From: Candidatus Eisenbacteria bacterium
GTDB taxonomy: Bacteria > Eisenbacteria > RBG-16-71-46
Direction: 5' to 3'
Length of the DNA: 64,000 nt
Assembly (NCBI GenBank): GCA_035712145.1
Contig: DASTBI010000269.1
Coordinates: 1-64,000, forward strand
Below the pieces are notes generated by a model that was given only the letters and a program-made list of their open reading frames with translations, did not search any database and was not told the DNA's origin. Positions within the stretch are counted from its first letter, which is position 1; every line of letters begins with the position of its first letter. A program made the position numbers and the translations under genes. Positions 10,850-19,614 of this stretch are shown piece after piece.

Positions 10850-12270
10850 CGCGCCGCGGCCCGCGCTTCCTGACGGATCAGGTGGATCGCCAGTCCTTCA
10901 ACGTCCTCGGCGGCCTCGCCCAGCGTCTCGGTCAGCGTGGGATGCGCGTGAATGGCCTGCGCCAGATCGCGCGCGTTCAGGTCCGCGGCGATGGCGAGCG
11001 AGCACTCGTGAATGAGCTCGCTGGCGCGCGCGCCGATGATGTGCGCGCCCAGCACCTGGTCGGTCTCGCCGTCGACGACCAGCTTGACGAATCCGGTGAG
11101 CTCGCCGTCGGCGATGTTGCGACCGTGGGCGCGGAACGGGAAGCGCCCCAGCTTCACGCGCCGCCCTTCGGCCTTGGCCTCGCGCTCCGTGAGGCCGACG
11201 CTCGCGATCTCGGGGCTGGTGAAGGTCGCGGCCGGCACCGCGCGCCAGTTGGTCTGCGCGGGATGGCCGGCGATGATCTCCACCGCGGCTTTGCCCTGCG
11301 CCGAGGCGAAGTGAGCGAGCTGGCGGATGTCTGTGACGTCGCCGATGGCGTAGACGTTGCGCGCCGAAGTCTGGAGATGGTCGTTGACCACGATCTTGCC
11401 ACGGTCTCCGCGGGCGATGCCCAGGGACTCGAGGCCGAGACCGTCGGCCGCGGGCTTGCGCCCGGTCGCCACGAGCACGGTGTCGACTTCGAGCGTCTTT
11501 CCGCCGGCCAGCGTGAGCCGGACCGAGTCGCCCTCGCCGTCGGAAATGCCTTCCACCTTGGTGTTGGTGTGGATGGCGATCTTGTGCTTCTTCATCTCGC
11601 GCTCGAGCGTCTGGGCGATCTCGTCGTCCTCCGCCGGAACCAGGCGAGGGAGCATCTCGACCAGCGTCACCTCGGTGCCGATCGCCGCGAAGAAACAGGC
11701 GAATTCGGTGCCCACCACGCCGCCACCGAGCACCGCGACCCGGCGCGGCTGATGCGGCAGGTCGAGCGCCTCCTGGCTGGTGATCACTCGATGGCCGTCG
11801 AGCTTGAAGCCGGGAGGAAGCGTGGCCTGGGCTCCGGTCGCCAGCACGATGTTCTCGGCGACGATCTCACGGGTCTCGCCATTGGCGCCCGTGACCGCAA
11901 GGCGGCCGGGCGCCGTCAGCTTCGCCGCGCCATAGAGGATCTCGACCTTGCGTCCCTGCAGCAATGTCTTGACCCCCCCGGTCAGCTGGCCGACCACCTT
12001 GTTCTTGCGCTCGAGCAGCAGATTCCAGGCGATCTTCGGCTCGCCGACCTCGATGCCGTATTCCTTGGCCCGCTTGATCAGCTCGTAGAGATGAGCGGTG
12101 ACGATCCACGCCTTGGTCGGAATGCAGCCCCAGTTGAGGCAGGTGCCGCCAAGCTGGTCCTTCTCCACGACGGCGGTCTTGAGGCCGAGCTGCGCGGCGC
12201 GAATGGCCGCCACGTAGCCGCCCGGGCCGGTGCCGACGATCACGACTTGGAAGCGCAGGGTTTCGCTCAT
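10846..12270 (-). CDS. lpdA: Dihydrolipoamide dehydrogenase
   Basis: FAD-containing E3 component of 2-oxoacid dehydrogenase or glycine-cleavage complexes; reoxidises dihydrolipoyl groups and forms NADH. The 474 residues show the N-terminal FAD motif VIVGTGPGGYVAA, the redox disulfide motif GGTCLNWGCIPTKA, the second dinucleotide fold VAVLGGGVVGTEFA, the FAD-contacting VYAIGDVT, and the C-terminal catalytic His-Glu pair in HAHPTLTE. Length is normal. No E1/E2 genes are nearby. A promoter is visible 35 bases upstream. Confidence 0.96.
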   Translation of the reverse strand: MSETLRFQVVIVGTGPGGYVAAIRAAQLGLKTAVVEKDQLGGTCLNWGCIPTKAWIVTAHLYELIKRAKEYGIEVGEPKIAWNLLLERKNKVVGQLTGGVKTLLQGRKVEILYGAAKLTAPGRLAVTGANGETREIVAENIVLATGAQATLPPGFKLDGHRVITSQEALDLPHQPRRVAVLGGGVVGTEFACFFAAIGTEVTLVEMLPRLVPAEDDEIAQTLEREMKKHKIAIHTNTKVEGISDGEGDSVRLTLAGGKTLEVDTVLVATGRKPAADGLGLESLGIARGDRGKIVVNDHLQTSARNVYAIGDVTDIRQLAHFASAQGKAAVEIIAGHPAQTNWRAVPAATFTSPEIASVGLTEREAKAEGRRVKLGRFPFRAHGRNIADGELTGFVKLVVDGETDQVLGAHIIGARASELIHECSLAIAADLNARDLAQAIHAHPTLTETLGEAAEDVEGLAIHLIRQEARAAAR

Positions 12271-12304
12271 TGCGGGCTCTTTCCAGGGCGAAGGAGAGGC
12301 ACGG

Positions 12305-12334
12305 ACTTTAGGAACGCGTCGGCAAGCATGTCAA
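12305..12334 (-). promoter_or_regulatory. Promoter of lpdA-MOSC
   Basis: On the minus strand TTGACA (12329-12334), an 18-base spacer and TAAAGT (12305-12310) form a good sigma70-type promoter. The predicted start near 12298 leaves a leader of about 28 bases before the lpdA ATG. Confidence 0.6.
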
Positions 12335-12346
12335 CCGGCGAGACGC

Positions 12347-13078
12347 CTAACCGCCGGTCCCGCGAGGCGCCTGTGGTCCCGATCCCTCCTGGACACGGTT
12401 CATCGCCTCGATCAGCGGCTGCCGCATCTCGGGAGGCGGGTCGGACTGCAGCGCGCGGTGGTAGTACTCCAGCGCCCGAGTGGTATTGCCGCTCCGCTCG
12501 TACACGATCCCCAGGTTGAAGAGGGCAATCGGATGGTGCGGGTCACGCTGCAGCGCGAGCAGGAAGTGGCGCTCGGCTTCATCACTCTGGCTCAGGTTGT
12601 AGTAGCAGACGCCGAGATCGACCAGCGCGCTCACCTGGCTCGAGTCGCGTCGCAGCGCGGCCCGATACTGGATGATGGCTTCGGACCAGTTACCGGTATC
12701 GTAGAGGACGTCACCAAGCCGGACTCGCGCCTCGACGTTGCTCGAGTCCCGGTCGAGCACCTGACGCAAGGAATCACTGCTCACCTGCTGGCGGGGCGAG
12801 GCCCCTTCGACGGGTGGCTTGGCCCGGTCCACGTTGGCTTTGACCGCCACGAAGATGACGACCAGGGCCATGATGGTTCCGAAGACGAGCCACAAGGAGA
12901 GCGCCTCGTTGCCGGTTCGCGGACGAGGCCGGCGGAGCCGCGGTCGCGGCACGAAGGTCGGCTCCGAGGCCTGCGGCGCAGCGCTCTCGGACTTCAGGGG
13001 GAAGCCACAGTGGACGCAGTTCTCGGCGTCGCTCGCGTTCTCGCGCCCGCAGTCGGGGCACCGAATCGTTTCCGTCAT
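12347..13078 (-). CDS. Zinc-ribbon, single-pass TPR protein
   Basis: A 243-residue protein that begins with a zinc ribbon (CPDCG ... CVHCG, residues 7-24). A proline/arginine-rich linker and a transmembrane helix at about residues 75-95 follow, then three to four tetratricopeptide repeats (for example RVRLGDVLYDTGNWSEAIIQYRAAL and GIVYERSGNTTRALEYYHRAL) on the far side of the membrane. It probably acts as an assembly or scaffold protein; no enzymatic motif is present. A GGGAGGTGGG ribosome-binding site supports the ATG at 13078. It is divergent from the 5'-nucleotidase gene. Confidence 0.82.
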   Translation of the reverse strand: MTETIRCPDCGRENASDAENCVHCGFPLKSESAAPQASEPTFVPRPRLRRPRPRTGNEALSLWLVFGTIMALVVIFVAVKANVDRAKPPVEGASPRQQVSSDSLRQVLDRDSSNVEARVRLGDVLYDTGNWSEAIIQYRAALRRDSSQVSALVDLGVCYYNLSQSDEAERHFLLALQRDPHHPIALFNLGIVYERSGNTTRALEYYHRALQSDPPPEMRQPLIEAMNRVQEGSGPQAPRGTGG

Positions 13079-13160
13079 CCCACCTCCCGGAGTCGCGCGA
13101 CTATGTCACCCGGTCGCGACCACCCGCAAGCGACGCGGGCGTACGGACGCAGTATCGCGA

Positions 13161-13190
13161 TTGACCCTGGTTTCAGGCCAGTGCTAGCGT
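13161..13190 (+). promoter_or_regulatory. Promoter of the 5'-nucleotidase gene
   Basis: TTGACC (13161-13166), an 18-base spacer and TAGCGT (13185-13190). The predicted start near 13197 is only about 7 bases before the ATG at 13204, so the mRNA would be nearly leaderless. Confidence 0.45.
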
Positions 13191-13203
13191 TTCGAGCATC
13201 CTC

Positions 13204-15825
13204 ATGAAGCTCGGGTTCTCGATCTTGGGTTGCGCCGCTCTCCTCTTTCCCCACCCGAGCTCGCATGCCGAGGAGATCCGGCTCGACGACGTGGTCGCTC
13301 GCGCGCCCCGCGCCGTCGTGGCGGGGTCCGCCTTCGCCGACAACGCGCTGCTCGAGCTGCGTCATCGCGCCTTGCTGGAGGCCGGTCAGGCCCAGGTGGC
13401 GCTCGCGTTTCCGCTTCCAAGCGGAACCGTCATTCCGGCCGGACCGATCACGGTGCGCGAGGCGTTGGCCCTCGAGCCGCGCGACGAGCGCGTGGCCGTG
13501 ATCGAGCTGACCGCCTCCGAGATCCAGCGTGTCCTCGAGCGGGCCGCGAGCGCCTACGCGGTCTACCGCTATGACGGGAAGGCAGCGCTGCTCGAGCCGG
13601 GCGCCGAGGAGTCGACCCTGGTGTCGGCGGAGGGCGTGAGCTACGAGATCGATCTCGAAGCCCCTCCCGGCCGCCGGATCGTCCACTACGCCTTCGGCGG
13701 GACCTCGCCGGACTCCACCAGGCGACTCAAGGTCGCGGCCACCAAGGGAACGCTGGAGCGGCTGGGTCTCGAGGCGCGGACCGAACCCGGCGCCCCTCGC
13801 ATCCAGGACGCGCTGCTCGCGCGATTGCGAAAGATGGGAACGCTGGAGGGCGCCAGCGACCACAACTGGAGCGTCGTGCCCGACTACGCGCCCACGCCCG
13901 AGCGCCGGCTGATCGACCGTCTGGTGCGCCTCGGGGCCGCACCTCGCGAGGAAGTGCGGCGTCTGTTCCCCGATCAGCCCGCGCGCCGTGGGGATCTGGC
14001 GTACTGGCTCGGACGAGCCTATGGATGGCGGGAGACCAAGCTCTCGGGCGCGTATCCCGACGTGCCCGATTCGCTCGAGCCGTGGCTGGATGGGCTGGTG
14101 AAGCGCCGGATCGTGGGATCCGTGGGCACCGAGGAGTTCTTCAATCCCTTCATCGCGGTGCGCCTCCCCCAGATCCTCGACTGGTGCGAGAACGCCGCCC
14201 GGCATGCGCGCTACGCGCTCGACACGGACCCCGACCGCCGGTCCTTCCGCCGGAGCCTGCTGACCGGCACCTCGCTGATGGCGGGTGGAGGCCCGGCGCC
14301 TTCGGACACCGTCTCGCGCGCCCAGCTCCTCGGCCTGATCGCCAACGCGCGTTATCCGGTGGCCCGGGTGCTCGAGACGACCGACTTCCATGGCGCGATG
14401 GAGCCGGGCACGCGCGGGCCGCGCCATCGCGGGGGCTCCGTCGGCCTGGCGCAGACGATCGCCGGTCTTCGCGCCGAGAACCCCGAGGGGACGGTGCTGC
14501 TGGACGGCGGAGACGCGTTCCAGGGGACCATGATCTCGAACTACTCCTTCGGCCGCGCCGTCGTGGAGCAGATGAATCGATTGGGCTACACCGCCATGGC
14601 GATCGGCAACCACGAGTTCGACTGGACGGTGGACACCCTGGCACGCCGCGTCGACGAGATGCGGTTTGCCGCGCTGGCCGCCAACGTGACCGAGGCCCGC
14701 AGCGGGAAACGACCGCGCTGGGCGCGCAGCGACACGCTCGTCCGGCGCCGGGGCGTTCGCATCGGCGTGCTGGGTCTCGCCTATTCCAAGACCGCCTCGG
14801 CGACGCATCCGCGCAACGTGACCACGCTGCGCTTCGGTGACGACTCCACGGCGGCGGCTCCCCTGCCCGCGCGTCTGCGCAAGAGCGGCGCCGACGTCGT
14901 CGTCGGTGTGGGTCACATCCCCGGGACCATCGACTCCGCCGGCGTGGTGCACGGTTTGCTGGCGCGGGTCGCGAAGATCCCGGGGGTCGATCTCTGGCTG
15001 GGCGGCCACAGCCATACCTGGATCATGGGTGAAGTGCGCGGCATTCCGACGCTGATCCCCGGCTCGCACGGGGAAGGTGTGGCGGTGTGCGACCTGGTGG
15101 TCGATCCGCTGCGCCACCGGGTCGTCGAGCGTGACGCACGGCTGGTGCCGGTGGCGGCCGACGCGGTGCGCGACTCGGCGATGGCCGCGCTGGTCGAGCG
15201 CTGGAGCAAGGACGTGGATCGAGAGTCCCAGCACCCGGTCGGCTTCAACGCGGTCCGGCTCGGCAAACACCGGGGCGGCGAGAGCGCGATCGGCAGCGTG
15301 GTGGCCGACGTGATGCGCTCGGTCACCGGGGCCGAGGTCGCGCTCCAGAACAACGGCGGGCTGCGCGCGGAGCTGGCGGAAGGCACGGTGACCCGTGGCT
15401 CCATCTATCAGGTGATCCCGTTCGAGAACAGCATCTACACGCTGAGCCTGAAGGGCTCGGAGATCCGCCGCGTTCTCGAGGAAGCGCTCGCCACCGAGCG
15501 GGTCATCCAGGTGAGCGGCATTCGTTACCGGTTCGATCTGGGACGGCCTTCCGGCTCACGCGTCACGTCGCTCATGGACGAGCAGGGGCGCCCACTCGAT
15601 GAAGAGCGGGTGTTTCGCGTGGCCTGCAACGACTACATGGCGGAAGGCGGAGACGACCTGGTGACGCTGAAGCGCGCGCGACTCAAGGTCGACACGACGA
15701 TTGGCCTGCGCGACGCGCTGGAAGCGGAAGTTCGCGAGCGCTCGGCTCACGGCGCGCTGCGCTACGAGATGGACGGACGCGTCACCCGCGAGCCCGGGAG
15801 CCCGTTGCCGGCGCGAGGAGACTGA
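13204..15825 (+). CDS. Multidomain secreted 5'-nucleotidase/phosphoesterase
   Basis: An exported 873-residue enzyme of the UshA/CpdB type, expected to hydrolyse nucleotides or cyclic nucleotides outside the cytoplasm. A signal peptide (about 1-23) is followed by an N-terminal region (about 30-190) resembling half of a 5'-nucleotidase C-terminal domain (PITVREALALEP, SEIQRVLERA, VSYEIDL). Next is an S-layer-homology-like region (about 230-330; YPDVP, PWLDGLVKRRIVG). The full metallophosphatase domain (about 388-640) has TTDFHG, GGDAFQG, GNHEFDW and GHSHTW, and a complete 5'-nucleotidase C-terminal domain (about 680-860) has NNGGLRA, PFENSIY and NDYMAEGGD. All metal-binding motifs are intact. 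The duplicated substrate-binding-type domain is unusual. Confidence 0.9.
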   Translation: MKLGFSILGCAALLFPHPSSHAEEIRLDDVVARAPRAVVAGSAFADNALLELRHRALLEAGQAQVALAFPLPSGTVIPAGPITVREALALEPRDERVAVIELTASEIQRVLERAASAYAVYRYDGKAALLEPGAEESTLVSAEGVSYEIDLEAPPGRRIVHYAFGGTSPDSTRRLKVAATKGTLERLGLEARTEPGAPRIQDALLARLRKMGTLEGASDHNWSVVPDYAPTPERRLIDRLVRLGAAPREEVRRLFPDQPARRGDLAYWLGRAYGWRETKLSGAYPDVPDSLEPWLDGLVKRRIVGSVGTEEFFNPFIAVRLPQILDWCENAARHARYALDTDPDRRSFRRSLLTGTSLMAGGGPAPSDTVSRAQLLGLIANARYPVARVLETTDFHGAMEPGTRGPRHRGGSVGLAQTIAGLRAENPEGTVLLDGGDAFQGTMISNYSFGRAVVEQMNRLGYTAMAIGNHEFDWTVDTLARRVDEMRFAALAANVTEARSGKRPRWARSDTLVRRRGVRIGVLGLAYSKTASATHPRNVTTLRFGDDSTAAAPLPARLRKSGADVVVGVGHIPGTIDSAGVVHGLLARVAKIPGVDLWLGGHSHTWIMGEVRGIPTLIPGSHGEGVAVCDLVVDPLRHRVVERDARLVPVAADAVRDSAMAALVERWSKDVDRESQHPVGFNAVRLGKHRGGESAIGSVVADVMRSVTGAEVALQNNGGLRAELAEGTVTRGSIYQVIPFENSIYTLSLKGSEIRRVLEEALATERVIQVSGIRYRFDLGRPSGSRVTSLMDEQGRPLDEERVFRVACNDYMAEGGDDLVTLKRARLKVDTTIGLRDALEAEVRERSAHGALRYEMDGRVTREPGSPLPARGD

Positions 15826-15831
15826 GCGGCC

Positions 15832-17037
15832 TCAGCTCCCGGCCGCACCGTCCTTGTCTTCCGCCTGGAGTCCGATCCCGGCCTTCTTGAAGTACTCCTT
15901 CACGCCCCGCGAGATCTGCTTGGCCATGTCTTCCTGGAAGTCCTTGCTCTTCAGCAGTCGGGCTTCCTTGGGATTGTTGATGAAGGCTGTCTCCACCAGG
16001 ATCGACGGGAACTCGACCGACTTGAGGACCACGAAGCCCGCCTGCTTCACGCCGCGCGACTCGAGCCGGCGATCGGCTGCGATATGGTCGAGCACCGATT
16101 CGGCCAGCAGCTGGCTCTGCTGAAGCGCCGAGGAGCGTTTCACGTCGTAAAGGATGTTGACCAGCTCGTCCTCCGTCTTCGGCGGAACACCCCCCACCAG
16201 GTCGGCCGCGTTCTCGAGATCCGCCAGATCCTTGTCGGCCTGATCTCCCGCGCCCCGCAGCGAGAGGAAGTAGACCTCCGTGCCGTTTCCGGAGCCGCGC
16301 CGCTTGGAGGAGTTGGCGTGGATGCTGATGAACACGTCGGCCTTCATCTTCTCGGCCAGGTGGTAGCGATCGTGCAAGGGGATGAAGTAGTCGCCATCGC
16401 GAGTCAGGATGCCTCGCACGCCCGGGATCTTGTTGAGCTCGTCCACCAGCACGCGCGCCACCGCGAGCGTCACGTTCTTCTCCAGGACCGACACGCTGCG
16501 CGGGCCGCGGGCGCCGGTATCCATGCCGCCGTGGCCGGCATCGACCGCGACGACGCGGACGCGCTCCTTCTTCTTCTTGGTGGCGATGGTCGCCAGCTTC
16601 TCGATCTGCGCCACCGCGCCACCCGGCTTGGTGACGTCGACGACGACCCGGTAGGGCTGGTCTCCCTGGGCCGGCAGGCTGAAGACCCGGAAGCGCAGCG
16701 AATCACGGAACCAGAGCCGGAACGCGGCGCCCTCGACGCCCGTGGTCACGATCACGGAGTCGATCACGCCGTCGTTCACCCGGAGCACGGAGGGCACGCC
16801 GGCCCCCAGCGCCACGGGCTCGCCGGGCACGGTGACGCGGACGCCGGGGGACTGGCCGGAGTCGGGCGCCACGTGGGCCACCAGGCGGGAGAAGTCCATC
16901 ACCACCCGCGTGGAGGTCGGCGACGACCAGGAGCGCATGCCAGTCAGCGTGACCGGAGCGCTGGGCGCCGCGAACGCAGGAGTGGCGAGCGCGGCAAGAC
17001 CGAAAAGAATGGCGAGGCGTCTCGTGATGCGTCCCAT
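15832..17037 (-). CDS. N-acetylmuramoyl-L-alanine amidase (AmiC type)
   Basis: Zinc amidase that removes stem peptides from peptidoglycan, used in cell separation. The 401-residue product has a signal peptide (about 8-24), an N-terminal AMIN domain (TGMRSWSSPTSTRVVMDFSR and following strands) for envelope targeting, and a C-terminal Amidase_3 domain. Zinc and catalytic residues are visible: DAGHGGMDTG (His), LEKNVTL (Glu), SIHANS (His) and VETAFINNPKEA (Glu). I begin at the ATG at 17037 because AAGGAAGGAG lies just upstream. The longer frame overlaps the stop of htrA. It follows htrA by 62 bases and is probably co-transcribed. Confidence 0.93.
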   Translation of the reverse strand: MGRITRRLAILFGLAALATPAFAAPSAPVTLTGMRSWSSPTSTRVVMDFSRLVAHVAPDSGQSPGVRVTVPGEPVALGAGVPSVLRVNDGVIDSVIVTTGVEGAAFRLWFRDSLRFRVFSLPAQGDQPYRVVVDVTKPGGAVAQIEKLATIATKKKKERVRVVAVDAGHGGMDTGARGPRSVSVLEKNVTLAVARVLVDELNKIPGVRGILTRDGDYFIPLHDRYHLAEKMKADVFISIHANSSKRRGSGNGTEVYFLSLRGAGDQADKDLADLENAADLVGGVPPKTEDELVNILYDVKRSSALQQSQLLAESVLDHIAADRRLESRGVKQAGFVVLKSVEFPSILVETAFINNPKEARLLKSKDFQEDMAKQISRGVKEYFKKAGIGLQAEDKDGAAGS

Positions 17038-17099
17038 CGGCTCCTTCCTTGGAGCGGGAGGCGGCTCGCGCCGCCTCCCTCCGTCTGTGACGACTGCCG

Positions 17100-18611
17100 T
17101 CACTCGCTCAGACGCAACGGCACGAATTGCGAGTTGTTCCCACGCCGGACCAGGAGCACGGCATGCTTGCCGCGACTCTTGGCGTCACGGAGCATACGGC
17201 CGAACGTGCCGGAATCGGTCGCCGGCTTCCCTCCGACTTCCTCGATGACGTCGTTGGCCGCCAGACCGGCGTCGTCCGCCGGGCTGCCTTCCTTGACCTC
17301 GGTGACCAACACACCGCTTCTCACGCCGGCTTCGGATCGCTCCTGATTGTCCAGGTCGCGCACCGTGAGACCGCCGAGCTGCTCACTGCTGCGCGCCGAT
17401 CCCGGCGCGCCGCCGGAACGCGGCGCCTCGTTGAGCGAAGCGACGACGGCCTGATCGCGCAGACCGAGCGTGACGGCGACGTTCACACGCTTGCCGTCAC
17501 GGAGCACGGTGACCGGAACCCTGCGACCCACCGGAGTATCGGCTACCTTGAGCCGGAACTTCTGAAGATCGGCCACCGGCTGGCCATCATACTCGACAAT
17601 GACGTCGTTGCGACGCAGCCCCGCCTTGTCCGCGGGCTGCCCCGAAATCACGTTGGAGATGACGACGCCGCGGTCTTCCTTGATGCCGAAGCCTTCGGCG
17701 ATCTCCGGCGTCAGCTCGGCCAGATTCACACCCAGCCACGCGCGTTGCACTTCGCCGTGGGCGACGAGCTGGTCGGCGACGTGCCGCGCCAGGTTCATGG
17801 GAATCGCGAAACCAATCCCCTGACCGCTCGGATTGATCGCGGTGTTGATTCCAATTGCCTCGCCGCGGATGTTGCACAGCGGGCCCCCCGAGTTGCCGAA
17901 GTTGATCGACGCGTCGGTCTGGATGAAGTCCTGGAAGTCGGGAGTGCCGCCGAAGATGTTGAGGTTCGAGCGGCCGGTGGCGCTGATGATGCCCACCGTC
18001 ACCGATCCCCGCAGCTGACCCAGCGGATTGCCGATCGCGATGGCCCAGTCGCCGACTCGCATCTTGTCGGAATCACCCAGAGGAAGCACCGGCAGCTTCG
18101 TGCCCTCGATCTTGATCACCGCGACGTCCGTGCCCGGATCCGCACCCACCACCTTGGCCTTGAACGTCCGCTTGTCGTTCAGCGTGACGGTGATGTCCTG
18201 GGCGTTGCTCACCACATGGTTGTTGGTGAGGATGTGCCCGTCGGTGTCCACGATGAAGCCCGAGCCCGAGCTCGGAATGCGCTGCTGGCGCCGGGGTGCG
18301 TCGTTGAAGAAGCGATGGAACCATTCCTCGCCTTCGTCGCCGCCCTGGCCGTCGCTGTTGCCTCGCGCCGCGCCTTTGCGCACATCGATGAACACGACCG
18401 CGGGCAGCGCCTTGTCGACGACGCCCACGAAGGGACTCTCGGGGATTGGTGCGCTCGACGTGACGGAAGACAGCCCCGTCTTGGCAGCTTTCGGCTCGAT
18501 CTGGACGTTGAACCCCGCGCTCAGACCGAGACCGATCACCAGACCCACGAGGACGAGCAACGCCGCGCCGACGTAGTAGCGCCGCGGCGAGATGCTTCGC
18601 TCTGGTCTCAT
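17100..18611 (-). CDS. DegP/HtrA-family periplasmic serine protease
   Basis: Envelope quality-control protease/chaperone of 503 residues. An N-terminal membrane anchor or uncleaved signal (about 12-32) is followed by a trypsin-like domain with the full triad: His in ILTNNHVV, Asp in GTDVAVIKI and Ser in GNSGGPL. Two PDZ domains follow (about 275-370 and 410-500), each with the usual carboxylate-binding loop. A glycine/asparagine-rich linker sits near the N-terminus. Size and architecture fit DegP/MucD. The amidase gene lies just downstream, which fits a cell-envelope maintenance unit. Confidence 0.95.
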   Translation of the reverse strand: MRPERSISPRRYYVGAALLVLVGLVIGLGLSAGFNVQIEPKAAKTGLSSVTSSAPIPESPFVGVVDKALPAVVFIDVRKGAARGNSDGQGGDEGEEWFHRFFNDAPRRQQRIPSSGSGFIVDTDGHILTNNHVVSNAQDITVTLNDKRTFKAKVVGADPGTDVAVIKIEGTKLPVLPLGDSDKMRVGDWAIAIGNPLGQLRGSVTVGIISATGRSNLNIFGGTPDFQDFIQTDASINFGNSGGPLCNIRGEAIGINTAINPSGQGIGFAIPMNLARHVADQLVAHGEVQRAWLGVNLAELTPEIAEGFGIKEDRGVVISNVISGQPADKAGLRRNDVIVEYDGQPVADLQKFRLKVADTPVGRRVPVTVLRDGKRVNVAVTLGLRDQAVVASLNEAPRSGGAPGSARSSEQLGGLTVRDLDNQERSEAGVRSGVLVTEVKEGSPADDAGLAANDVIEEVGGKPATDSGTFGRMLRDAKSRGKHAVLLVRRGNNSQFVPLRLSE

Positions 18612-18756
18612 CTTGATCCTCCCGTTTTCAATCGACGGTCCCGAGACCGGCGCCGCGCGTGGCGACGGTCACGGGGCCCCATTTCATGACCTTGAGGTTA
18701 TCGGCAGGGGCAATTCGGCTGTCAGATTGCGGTAAAATCCCCGGCTCGGCTCCCTT

Positions 18757-18786
18757 TTGACGAGCTTCTGTCGCAGGGATTATACC
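18757..18786 (+). promoter_or_regulatory. Candidate promoter of lpxH
   Basis: TTGACG (18757-18762), an 18-base spacer and TATACC (18781-18786) on the plus strand. The predicted start is near 18793, leaving about 60 bases before the GTG at 18854. It lies in the divergent region between htrA and the lpxH-like gene. I see no equally good promoter for htrA. Confidence 0.45.
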
Positions 18787-18853
18787 GAGCGGGTTACCTC
18801 CGGTTCCGCAACGGATACGAGCGCGGTGCCATGGCTTGTGAGCGCCACACCCC

Positions 18854-19612
18854 GTGGCTAGACTGCCGCTCATGCTGCCACCCGGGACGGCGGTCTATTT
18901 CTTGTCCGACGCCCATCTCGGGGGTGAGTCCAGACCTCGGGAAGCCCCTCGCGAAGCCCGGCTCCACCGCTTCCTGGCCCACGTCGCCGCTCATGGGGCG
19001 GCGCTCTACGTCGTCGGCGATCTCTTCGACTTCTGGTTCGAGTATCGGACTGCAATCCCCCGCCGGCATTTCGAGACGCTGGCCGCGCTGCGCGAGCTGC
19101 GCCGGGCCGGCGTCGAGGTTCACTACCTCACCGGCAACCACGACTTCTGGCTTGGACCCTTCCTGAGCCAGGAGATGGGCCTCGTCACCCATCCGGGCGC
19201 GGTGACGGTCGAGTGTCAGGGGCGCCGGGTGTGGCTCCATCACGGCGACGGACTGATCGGCGGCGACCTCGGTTACCGGATCCTCAAGCGAGTCGTGCGC
19301 CATCCGGCCAGCATCGGCCTCTACCGCTTCCTGCATCCGGATCTCGGCATCCCGCTGGCTCACTACTTTTCGAACCTGTCGCGGGACTCGAGGAGCCGCC
19401 GCCCTCTGGATGGCGATCGGCTGTGGCGGGAGATCGCGGAGCCTCGATTCGCGGAAGGATTCGACACCGTGATGGTCGGCCACTTCCACCACGTCTACGA
19501 GCGGCGCGATGGTAACCGCTCGTTCTTCGTGCTCGGAGACTGGATGGAGCACTTCACCTACGTGGCGCTGCAGGGTGGAGAGCTGAAACTCCAGACCTGG
19601 CCCGAGTCCTGA
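18854..19612 (+). CDS. lpxH: UDP-2,3-diacylglucosamine hydrolase (LpxH family)
   Basis: Calcineurin-like phosphoesterase expected to cleave UDP-2,3-diacylglucosamine to lipid X in lipid A synthesis, at the inner face of the cytoplasmic membrane. The 252 residues carry all metal motifs: FLSDAHLG (D-x-H), VVGDLFDFWFEY (GD), LTGNHDFWLG (GNHD), HHGDG and VGHFHH (GHxH). The extra helical insert after HHGDG, typical for LpxH, is present. The start is a GTG at 18854; an in-frame ATG at 18872 would also give a complete domain. It supports an outer membrane with lipopolysaccharide. Confidence 0.88.
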   Translation: MARLPLMLPPGTAVYFLSDAHLGGESRPREAPREARLHRFLAHVAAHGAALYVVGDLFDFWFEYRTAIPRRHFETLAALRELRRAGVEVHYLTGNHDFWLGPFLSQEMGLVTHPGAVTVECQGRRVWLHHGDGLIGGDLGYRILKRVVRHPASIGLYRFLHPDLGIPLAHYFSNLSRDSRSRRPLDGDRLWREIAEPRFAEGFDTVMVGHFHHVYERRDGNRSFFVLGDWMEHFTYVALQGGELKLQTWPES

Positions 19613-19614
19613 CC

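Noticed and set aside
13075-15270. A 731-residue open frame on the minus strand
   Set aside because: Antisense to the 5'-nucleotidase gene; no recognisable domains.
17113-17127. A sigma54-like GGCACGAATTGC sequence
   Set aside because: The GG-GC spacing is wrong by two bases and it lies inside the htrA coding region.
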